This document shows, piece after piece, positions 1 through 8,100 of a stretch of DNA of 13,931 nt; position 1 is the stretch's first letter, and each line of letters starts with the position of its first letter. The position numbers were made by a program, and so were the translations under genes. Origin of the DNA: Irineochytrium annulatum (Eukaryota > Chytridiomycota > Chytridiomycetes > Chytridiales > Chytridiaceae); the NCBI GenBank assembly GCA_027600665.1, contig JADGJL010000784.1:1-13931 (forward strand), written 5' to 3'. The notes beneath the pieces were generated by a model, which had not been told where the DNA came from, did no database searches, and saw only the letters and a list, made by a program, of their open reading frames with translations.

Positions 1-1219
1 GCGGGGGCGGCCGCGACGGCGATAGCGGTGACTTGTGCGGAGCTAAGGGGGAGAGTGGGGCCGACGGAGGCGACGGAGGCCAGGGCAGCGGACTTGGCGG
101 CCGCTATAGCGGCTGCGGCTGCGACGGGGTCAGGAATGGCCGCGCCCGCGGTTGACGCCGCGGGGAGGGCGCTGGCGGAGAGTAGCGGCGGAGTGGTGAG
201 GTGCTGAACAGCGGCGGCGGATGCGGCTGCGACGGCTTCGCTTGCGGAGAGGGTGGAGGAACGAAGTGACGTCGAGGTTGGCGTAACGACGCGGACGGCG
301 TCTAGCGACCCTGCGCGGTTTGCGACAGCAGCGGTGCGCATGCGTGCATCAGTGGCGATCGCGTGCTGCTGCGTCGCGTCGTTGTCGTGGATATTGGAGT
401 GTGTTACCGAGAGAGGAAAGGACGGTGCCGCCGGGAAGCAAGCGGGTCTTGGAGGGATGGTGACGGTAGAGTGGTTGTGGTGGCGATATGATGGCACAGC
501 TGCCGTGGCGTCGGGCTGCTGGGCTGGGAAGGATGGCGAGTAGGTAGACGACGCGCCTGACACCGTGCGGGACGGATGCGTGACGGACTGGAGTGGGTGG
601 TGACCTTGAAAAGGCGACGCGGGCTCGTGTGGGTGCGACGAGTTGTGCGCGGCGGCCTCGTCGTCGGTGACGTGGGTACGGTATAGGTAGTAGGCGCCGT
701 CCATTGGCGGGCCGTACATGCGCTCGTCCCATTCGTTGACTCTCCGGTGTTGGGACGTCGCGGACGCGGGACCGTATGGCGCGTAGCGGAAATAGTCGGG
801 CGCAGCGGAGTGCGATGGCGAGGGCCGTCTGGGCTGGGACGGCCGCGGTGGAGGCGGGTAGGCATGGTACTCGCTGACCGGGTAGTCGCACTGCGCGTAC
901 TCCCGAGCACGGTCAGCTGCGTTGTCCCCGACGACTGGGAAGTCCCTCATCTGGTTATCGGAGGCAGAATGGACACTAGCGTAATCCCTGCCGTAGTCAT
1001 ACGAAGGATGATGGATGGGCGCGTGTTGCCGACCGTACTCCTGAGCAGTAGGGTATGGGTGTGACGCGACGGCCTGCTGGCCGTTAAAATAAGAGTAGCG
1101 AGGGTATCGAGGGGCCTCATGATGGGCGCGCTGCTGCCAAAGAAAGTCGACGTTTAAGCACAAGAACTTGAGCTTCAGCGGTAGAGATAACGACTCACCG
1201 ATTGCTGGTCGTGGTACAT
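1..1219 (-). CDS. Unrecognised Tyr/His/Pro-rich to Ala-rich protein, N-terminal part, runs off left edge
   Basis: I do not recognise this gene. Exon 1 is 1219..1199 (seven codons, MYHDQQS). A 65-nt intron at 1198..1134 has donor GTGAGT and acceptor TTGGCAG. Exon 2 runs open from 1133 to the window edge, giving about 385 residues with no stop. The frame was chosen because it stays open for 1133 nt while the other minus frames break, and because its composition is typical of a disordered protein. The first ~120 residues are rich in Tyr, His, Pro, Arg and Gln (for example EYGRQHAPIHHPSYDYGRDY), followed by Ser/Thr/Pro/His-rich sequence, then an Ala-rich segment from about 250 bp to the edge. No catalytic domain is visible. 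It could be the disordered N-terminus of a transcription or RNA-binding regulator, but nothing here proves that. An in-frame TGA at 1288-1286 lies upstream of the ATG, and there is no other in-frame ATG between them. The ATG call assumes there is no further upstream coding exon. Confidence 0.72.
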
Positions 1220-1339
1220 CGTGACAGTGATGGCGTCAGGCCGATGATTGTGCTCCCAGGAGGTAGATGGACGTTGGTTACGGACTCAGGGCAAGTGTCA
1301 GTGGACGGAAGGAGGATGCTCGGAGCGGGTAGTTCACTT

Positions 1340-1576
1340 GATCAGCATCGAAAGTAAACGGGGAGACGATTTCAGAGGCCGTGTTTATGAGGGAAAAGCG
1401 AGGGGGCGATCGACATTAGTATGGGCGAATCGCTCTGCGATTTGTTAATTCTCGATCTGCTGGCTGCTGATCTTTTATTTCTCGATCTGCAAATTCCACC
1501 GGTAACTGCCTCCCGCCTCCCATCGCCCCGCTGATCAGCAGCTATTGGTTGAAACAAAAGCCGATCTTGGATCAGC
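1340..1576. promoter_or_regulatory. Cluster of five GATCAGC/GCTGATC heptamers upstream of gene 1
   Basis: GATCAGC occurs at 1340-1346, 1533-1539 and 1570-1576. Its complement GCTGATC occurs at 1466-1472 and 1530-1536. The copies at 1530-1539 overlap to form the perfect palindrome GCTGATCAGC. That is five hits in 237 bp, 120-360 bp upstream of the start codon at 1219, a position suited to a factor-binding array. Function is inferred from position and repetition only; I know of no named factor for this site. Confidence 0.4.
1449..1490. repeat. 12-bp direct repeat TTCTCGATCTGC, two copies
   Basis: Exact copies lie at 1449-1460 and 1479-1490, spaced 30 bp start to start, inside the putative promoter region of gene 1. 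The spacing is close to three DNA helical turns, which would place both copies on the same face. No transposon ends or longer repeat surround them. Confidence 0.6.
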
Positions 1577-1606
1577 GGATCGAGCTTTTGTCCAATCGAC
1601 TGTAGG

Positions 1607-1622
1607 TCTTGAGATCTCAAGA
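1607..1622. promoter_or_regulatory. 16-bp perfect palindrome TCTTGAGATCTCAAGA
   Basis: The sequence equals its own reverse complement over 16 bases with no spacer. It lies about 390 bp upstream of the gene 1 start codon. With no loop it is more like a homodimer binding site than an RNA hairpin. Function is unproven. Confidence 0.4.
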
Positions 1623-2298
1623 GTCGAACCACAGAACAAACCCTTTTAAACAGACATGTTACATACAAAATTCAGATATCAACACCTCGTTTGCCAGAAA
1701 ACTCGGTCGCATTGCTCACGATTCTTGTGTTGAGATATCTCTTTGTGTTTTGCTTCTTGCTCAAGAACCACCAGGAAGCAGACCTTGGTCGTGTGTCGCT
1801 GCAGGACTGACTGACTGATTGACTCACATTAAAGATCAAGAAAAACACATGGTATATGATTGTCTTAATTCTTCATATGTTGTGATAGTTTGTATTTACA
1901 TCCCGGAAGAACGTGCGTGTAATTGATAAAACGAAAAGAAGACAAAAGCTGTTCGAAGGAAAGAGAAAAAGAAGGAAACCAAACAGATAAGCAATCTTGC
2001 AGACGCAAGTAAACGAATACAAAAAAGAAAGGAAGTGGGGGATATTGGGTGTGCAAGTAAGGTCGTGTGCTGTACGGAGAAGCAGATGTGCAGAAAGCAC
2101 AAGGTCGCGACGAAAATGGAGAAACAAAGCAAGTCCACAGCTCACACAAAAGAAAAGGGGATCGAGCCTAAAGCGGGTTATAGATGTAGAAGTGTAGACA
2201 CGAAGAAAATGCGAAAGGGTTGGTCGACACGCGGCAGAGGAGAAACAAAGAAGGTCCTTGAAACAGAGAAAATCAGATGGGAAACCAGCCCCACCACT

Positions 2299-4470
2299 TT
2301 AAACGGGCTGAACGGCCGGCTGCATAACGTTTATCATGGCCGGCACCGGCATCGGCATCGCCACAGGGGCCGCAGGGACCACGGGAGCGGGAGCCGTCGC
2401 GGGCGCAGCGGCACCGGCCGCCATGGGAGCCGCGGGCGCCATCGCGGCGTTCGTAACGATGACGACCGACAGGCTCGCGGGCACCGTGACCGTTGCCGTA
2501 ACGCCCGCGCCGCCCATGAGACCCGCGGCGGGCGCCTTGGTAGTCGTGGCGCCAGCGGCGGCGGTGGTTGCTGCCGCCTTTGTGGCGGCCGCAACGGTTG
2601 TTGCAGCCTTCGCAGTCGTTGCGGCTGCGGCGGCGGCGGCGGTCGTGGTCTTGGCCTTAGTCTTGGTGGCCTTCGCTGTCGTTGCTTTGGCGGTCGTCGC
2701 GGCTTTGGCTGTCGTGGCGGCTTTGGCTGTAGTGGCGGCGGCTCCGGCGGCGGCGGTGGTAGCAGCAGCCTTGGTGGCGGCGGCGGCGGTCGTTGCAGCG
2801 GCACCTGCGCCGGCACCAGCGGCGGCACCAGCGGCACCCGCAGCGGGGCACTTTGGCGCTGGGTTGTTGGTCGGGACGCCCTGGGCGTTGACGAGGCCGC
2901 ACCCGATGGCGAGCTTGAGGAGGTTCGGGTCGTTGTAGGTGACGTTTTGGGCGACCATGTTCGCGTCAAAGTTGGCTACGATCGGGGGCTTCGCCGTGTT
3001 AGTGAGTTTGTTGCACATCATCCCGGTCCATCCCATCATCCACCGCTGAGCGAGGAAGGTGTACATGTCCTTGCCAGCCGCGGGGGCTGGCGAGAGCTTG
3101 CCGACCGTGAAGGGTGAGTCGGTGACGATGGCGGCGGCGCCGACGGCGAGGTAGTTCTGGCAGAAGGAGAGCTGGTCGGCGGCGGCCGCCGCCGCGTTCG
3201 CGATGGGCGGCTGGCCGACCTGGGCGCGGTACAAGTTCTGCTTGGCGACAGACGGTGCCGTGTTGGCGGTCGTGAGGACCATAGGATCGTTCTGGGGCAC
3301 GAGGGCGATCGGGGCGGCCTGGACGGCAGCGGCTTGGATCTCGTTGAGGGCGATAGAGCCGCCCATAGCGCCTGTGCCAGCGCCCTGGGTGAGGTCGGGC
3401 GCGAGGTAACTGGCGCACTTCTCGTCGACGTTATCGAAGCCGACAAGGAGGAAGTTGTCGGAGCCGTTTTGGATGATCTGGGCCGCGGTGCCAGCAGCGG
3501 CCTTGGCGAGGGTCTGCTTGTTGGCGGGCGTGTTCTGCGCGAGGACTGCGCCACCCTTTCCGCCCATGAGGAAGCCGCCGACGCAGTTGTCGGAGGGGTC
3601 CATATCGATCAGCTCGAACGCGCGCGTGGTGTAGCAGGGCTTGCCGTTGAGGCCCATTCCAAGGGGGGGGACCGCCGGGGTGATGCCGCCAGCGGCCTGG
3701 GCGGCGTTGACGGCCTGGAAGAACGCGACGGCGTTGCAGGCGGCGAATTGACCGAAGATGTCATTAGCGACAGGGGGGTTGGCCTGCGCAAGACCGTTGA
3801 CGCACTTGTTCGCCGCGAGCGAGCCGTTAACGTCGACGAGCGTGGTGGTCATGCCGTTCGTCCCCATCTGACAGGTAACCATGCTCTGCGCCGGGAGAGT
3901 GATGGGTGTCGGGGGAATAAAGTTGGTGTTCGCGACGGCTCCCTGTAGTAGACTTTGCGATTAGCATCGAGCACGACGTTCTCCCGACCCAGTTCAATGG
4001 AGCTTACCTTGTTGACAAGCAAAGGGTAGTAGACCGACAGCTGGCCCGTCGCCATGTCAAGGATGGTGCAGTCGACGAAACTCGGATTGACGGTCTGGTC
4101 GCATCCCGTCACGATCCATGGCGTCGACAGACCGGCCGACGTAAGGGCATTGGGCGCGATGGTGATCTTGCATTGCATCGCTGTCAAGAGTCACGCCGTT
4201 AGATTTAATGAACAGGCTCATCGCGCCTGGCCGAACGCTAGCTATCCCGCCATCGGCCCTCTGGCAGTCCTCGCGATGCTTACCAGCTGCTGCCGCTGCT
4301 GCCGCCGCCGCCGCGGCCTTTGACGCCGCGGCCGCCTGCGCCGCGGTGGTTTTCGTCTTAGCCGCAGCCGCCGCTGCCGGCGCCTTCGCTGCGGCTGGCA
4401 TCGCATTCGGCAGGGCCGCCACGGAGGTCGCTGTAACGGCGACTGCTAGTATCGCGATGGAGACCTTCAT
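2299..4470 (-). CDS. Secreted Cys-containing protein with Ala/Thr/Lys-rich tail, three exons
   Basis: Exons are 4470..4284, 4180..4008 and 3942..2299 (187+173+1644 nt), encoding 667 residues. Intron 1 (4283..4181, 103 nt) has donor GTAAGC, a CTAAC branch site and acceptor TTGACAG. Intron 2 (4007..3943, 65 nt) has GTAAGC, GCTAAT and CTACAG. The protein begins with a clear signal peptide (MKVSIAILAVAVTATSVAA), probably cleaved near residues 20-24. A poly-Ala/Lys linker follows to about residue 63. A globular region of about 420 residues (64-485) has 13 cysteines and three N-glycosylation sequons (NGS, NGS, NVT). The tail of about 180 residues (486-667) is almost only Ala, Thr, Lys, Gly and Pro, ending in a Met/Pro/Val-rich stretch with no hydrophobic GPI signal. 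The tail looks like an O-glycosylated stalk or wall-associated segment. The globular part reminds me of uncharacterised secreted proteins of early-diverging fungi, which is unverified. Role is unknown; extracellular or wall location is inferred. Confidence 0.85.
2683..2736 (-). repeat. 18-bp tandem repeat encoding Thr-Thr-Ala-Lys-Ala-Ala units
   Basis: There are three 18-bp units, at 2683-2700, 2701-2718 and 2719-2736. The last two differ by one base (GTCGTG versus GTAGTG); the first is more diverged. On the coding (minus) strand each unit gives a TTAKAA-type hexapeptide, and shorter related units (TTAKA) flank the array on its coding-downstream side. The array sits within the Ala/Thr/Lys tail (about 2300-2850) of the secreted protein and is the kind of in-frame repeat that can vary in copy number. 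Confidence 0.75.
4285..4410 (-). repeat. GCN-rich poly-alanine coding stretch in exon 1 of the secreted protein
   Basis: After the signal peptide, the coding strand is mostly GCN alanine codons broken by a few Lys, Thr, Ser and Gln codons, ending in a run of 11 or more Ala. Mixed GCA, GCT, GCC and GCG codons indicate a protein-level bias rather than a simple trinucleotide expansion. The first intron follows directly at 4283. Confidence 0.65.
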
Positions 4471-5183
4471 GGCTGCTGCTGGAGGGGGTATGGATGGGAG
4501 GGGGGAGACGGCAAGTGGACGGTGACGACGACGGGGTACTGGAGCTGGTGGCGAGCCGTGCAGAGCCTGGGTATTCGGGGAAGCGGGGGAGGTGGACGAC
4601 AGCCAAGCCTGATATATGAAGGCGGAGTCTCTGACGAGGTGGGCCGCACCGCGTTAATTGGATCTGGCGAGGGGCGCGTGTCGCAGCTCAAGCCATGCAT
4701 GTTGTGTTGGCCGGTCTCAGCCTGAAACGGCGCTCTGACCTCACCACCAACCCGCTCTCGGCATGCAAGCAAGACTAACACCCGGGCAAATGCCGCCGCC
4801 CAAAAAGCAAGTAAATGAACTGCATTCTTGGCAGCGGGCGCCAAGGACTTGTATTCCAGCAAAACGCAAGCCTGCCGGATGCTGCTGAACACCCGTTCCG
4901 GACTGCAAGGGTGGACGCGGGCGCATGTTTGATCTACGTGGCAAGACTAAGCAAGCCGGCTTTCTAAATCATACACCGCTTATTCCTGTCAGCTTCTTTT
5001 CTTGGTTTGGGCATGGCGAACAAATATACATTTGCACATTTCTCTCTTCATGTACACTTGCAAGCCTCAAGGTAAAAATAATAATATATTTTGTTGTCTG
5101 TAGACGGCGCACGACTTAGCGCCTGGAGAGTAACGTAATGTGTATGCCCCCAGCGGATGCCACATAAGTGAATTGAACCGCTA
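4471..5183. other. Intergenic region between the cyclase 3' end and the secreted-protein promoter
   Basis: No gene supported. The part next to 4470 is the promoter and 5' leader of the minus-strand secreted-protein gene. The part next to 5184 is the 3' flank of the cyclase gene, with an AT-rich patch around 5074-5094 that may belong to its poly(A) region. No tRNA, terminator or repeat was identified. A 141-codon minus frame (4467-4892) was considered and rejected. Confidence 0.55.
4612..4617 (-). promoter_or_regulatory. TATA-like element of the secreted-protein gene
   Basis: The minus strand reads CATATATCAG here, about 142 bp upstream of the start codon at 4470. It is the only TATA-like sequence I see in an otherwise GC-rich upstream region. 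The assignment is by position and motif only. Confidence 0.35.
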
Positions 5184-8100
5184 TCAACCCTGCATCCACG
5201 TTAAGAACAACGGTGTTCCCATCTGTTCAAATGCGGCTACTGCTTTCCCTTTGTGCACCTCCCTTTCGCTTTGTTTAATTGCGAACTTGCCGATAATTCC
5301 ATGCATAAAGCCGGCTAACATGCCAAGATGCGCAACTTCCTCCTTTCGCCTTCCTGTGAGGATCCGCCTCAAACGCTTAGAAGCCTCCGCGCCCAGCCCT
5401 CGCAGGATGGCGATGATCGCGTCGAGGACATCCCCAACTACCCGCATGTGAAGCGATGTGCCCCAACCAGCGGCTGCTCGCCGGAGCCGGGCGGCCATCT
5501 CTGCAACCCTCTCAGTCGACACGGACGACCACTGATAGCTCGCTACAGCGGGAAATGGGGAATGTGATTCGTCCATCAGGAGAAGGAGCGAGATGGTGGC
5601 CTCGAAATTGAACTTGATGGACAGGGAGAAATACATGGCAACGGGCAGGAGGAGCTCACGTGAGGCTTTGTCGAGGTCATCAAGTGCACCCGAAACATCC
5701 CCGGCGAGGATCTTAATCCAGCCCGAGAGCTGACTAGAGCCCAGGAAAATGTCCTAAATCGTCCGTTAAACACTCACGCGAAAATACAACAAGCGCGACC
5801 CTCACCTTTACTCCGTCGTTAACTGCCACCTCCTCAACCACTTTTGCCCATTTAATGACCTTCCCGAGATCCATAGTGACCAGCCCGGAAAGTATCATGG
5901 ACGTACCCATCGCCACGGCCAGCATCGCATCACTCCTTACCACTTCGCTGGCGTCATACATTGCCAAGCAAACTCTCTCTGCATACGCAACGTCTCCGAC
6001 CACAAACCGTAGGCCACAGATGTTTACAGCCGCGAAAAACGACTGCAGCACCTCCCCGCGCGCCTCGCACCCCAGCTTATGCGCCTCGTACTCGTCGATC
6101 CCGCGGAGATACGTCCGCCCAAAATAGTGTTGCATTGCCGTTGGAAGGTGCGCGCCGGGAGCGGCCCATCCTCGCCGTTCTGCGGACAGATAGGATTTGA
6201 AGAGCGGTGACCGAAGCTTGAGGTTGATCCGGGACGTGTACCACGCAAACCAGATCGTCAGGAAGCACCACAGGTCCCGGTCAGAGGCCTCGCGTGCTTC
6301 ATCTGTTGGCCCGCGGCGGCCGCGCACGAGGAGGAGCATGAACTCCAGGCAGATTAGATGTGTCTCGTCGGCGCCGCAGGTGGCGTCGAGGTTGATGCAC
6401 TCGATCAGGTTGTGGAACACCAGCCGCTCTATGTCCTCGGCGTTGAGTGCATCGTCGGTGCCGGGAATCGGGCTCACTTGGCCCTGGCGACGCTGTCGCC
6501 GCGTCCGGTGGAATCTGAATGCACCACCGTGCGTGAGAAACCACCACGGCCCCAGCTTTCTCCTCAAGCGTGCCACGTGACCACGCAATTCAGCCTCTCC
6601 CGTGGGCCACTCGTACCTACGGAGAAGTTTAAGCGCGCGGATGGCGGACTGCTTGGCGGCGGGCACGTCGCGCGTGTCAAGGTAACCCGCGCATAAGTGG
6701 CCAAGCCAGAGGGCGCGGCGAGTAGGGTGAAGGATAGCTGCTGCCTCGACGGGAGGGAGGGATGTGGTGATGTGGGATTCGTGAGTGTCAACGTATGAGA
6801 GAAGGGAAGAGAGCATTGTGACGCCGTCGACCATCTGGTGACTCTTGATGAGATTTAAACTTTGCGGCGGCATTTCGTTAGCCCTACATTTCACCACAAG
6901 AACAGACTCACCCTAACTCCTCTTTATATCCTACGAGCTTTCCAACCCGATCGGTCCTCCCATAATGATAAACCACCAACGGTAACACCTCCACCTTCTC
7001 GCCGTGCCCTCCCTCCATCAGCTCTTCCAGGCGCTCCGCCGCCCGCAAATTCATCGCTAGGCGCTCTTCGAAGCTGAAGCACCCATAGATCGCGTTTACG
7101 ATCGTAGTATGCCTAAATGCCCACTCGTACCCAACTTCGTCGTCATCTAGGCGCTCTATGGAGGGCGAGGCAGGCGCATGCGAGGAGTCAACGACCACGT
7201 CGACTGGGCGGAGAAAGGCGTAGGTGTCGAGACTCCTAATAAGTTCGTGGAGAGCGGTAGGCGTTTGCGCAATGTCCGTGAGGGTCCCGAGTTCGAGCAG
7301 GTTAGCGAGGGAGAAGTATTGACCGAGAACGGACGCGGCTTTAAGGACGCGCTGCATCCGGGGGTCGACCCTGTGTGTGCAATGATCTGAATACAGCAGT
7401 TCGAGCGTTTTGGAAACAAAAAGATTATGGGTCCTCAGTGGACCATGAATAAGAAGCGAAAGACAAACCTATCGAACTGGAGAAGGATTGCGGCATCCAA
7501 GCCAACCATTAGAGTATGCAGATCAGTAAGGTCGGACGTAGGCTGGACAACGCCTGCGCCGTCGACGATGAGCTTTGCGTCAAGTTGAAAGGATAAAACG
7601 TCGGAACTCATTGTCACTAGCAGCGGGCTCCCTGCCGTTTCCTCAAATACCGCTATTATGAAATTGCATTATATTAGTTAGCAAGTACAATTTTAAAGTA
7701 GGATTCAAAGCTGGAACCTTTTACTAGCAGAGGGGACACACCCTTAATCTTGCCGTTTTCGCTCCTCATCCTCCCGACAATGACCGCCTCAGTCTCTGCC
7801 AGCCCCAAACCTCCAAGCCGAATGTGAGTCGTCCCCGGGAACGCGATGATCCGCTCGATAGCCTTGTTTGCGGAGTCCGCAACCGGCCGCGTCAGGAACA
7901 CAATCGACACCGACGCCGAAGATTTCGCGACCATATGCAGGATCTCAAGTGTGTTCGAGTCCAGCCACTTTGTGTCAACATAACAGAGTTAAGCGCTCCA
8001 CCAACCAAATCCTAAAGTTATGTGGTGGTTACCTGTGCGTCATCGAATATTAAAGCCGTCTTGGCCCTTTCCACAAACGCCATCACAATCTTCACCACGA

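Larger units (their letters stand above)
1220..2298. other. Intergenic region: gene 1 promoter side and gene 2 3' flank
   Basis: No gene that I can support lies in these 1079 bases. Open frames here are under 100 codons and show no domain or splice logic. The left half (about 1220-1640) is upstream of the minus-strand gene starting at 1219. It holds repeated GATCAGC motifs, a 12-bp direct repeat (1449-1460 and 1479-1490), a minus-strand CCAAT at 1548-1544 and a 16-bp palindrome at 1607-1622. The right half (about 1900-2298) is strongly purine-rich on the plus strand. It is the pyrimidine-rich 3' flank of the minus-strand gene ending at 2299. I see no clear AATAAA close to that stop codon. Confidence 0.6.

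Noticed and set aside
404..910. Two long minus-strand frames (349-891 and 404-910) over gene 1
   Set aside because: They are shadows of the third minus frame, which stays open from 1133 to the window edge and joins a good start exon. The shadows are Arg/Thr/Pro-rich, as shifted frames of that sequence should be.
1621..1632. Minus-strand GGTTCGACTC resembling the TψC loop of a tRNA
   Set aside because: The flanking five bases cannot pair as a TψC stem and no acceptor or anticodon arm fits around it.
2336..2938. 200-codon plus-strand frame of Ala/Val, looking like a hydrophobic membrane protein
   Set aside because: It is a mirror frame of the same Ala/Thr-rich tail: GCC and ACC read as GGC and GGT on the complement and shift to GCG and GTC codons. 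It is a composition artefact.
2035..3117. 360-codon plus-strand open frame with His/Arg-, Gly- and Ser-rich low complexity
   Set aside because: It is antisense to the GC-rich Ala/Thr/Lys tail of the secreted-protein gene. Its composition is what the complement of GCN/ACN codons gives in another frame, and it has no signal, domain or splice support.
3334..3948. 204-codon plus-strand frame opposite the globular part of the secreted protein
   Set aside because: Antisense open frames are common in GC-rich coding DNA. It has no recognisable domain, and the minus strand has a signal peptide plus consistent introns.
4467..4892. 141-codon minus-strand frame upstream of the secreted-protein gene
   Set aside because: It covers the promoter with the TATA-like site and overlaps the start codon in another frame. 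It has no family resemblance and its composition is irregular.
7371..7468. Possible coding extension between exons 11 and 12 of the cyclase (a frame reading LELLYSDHC)
   Set aside because: Splicing the 98-nt segment out gives FDRVDPRMQRVLKAASVLG, which fits the conserved segment of this NTPase class. The extension would insert unmatched residues and the frame carries a stop upstream.
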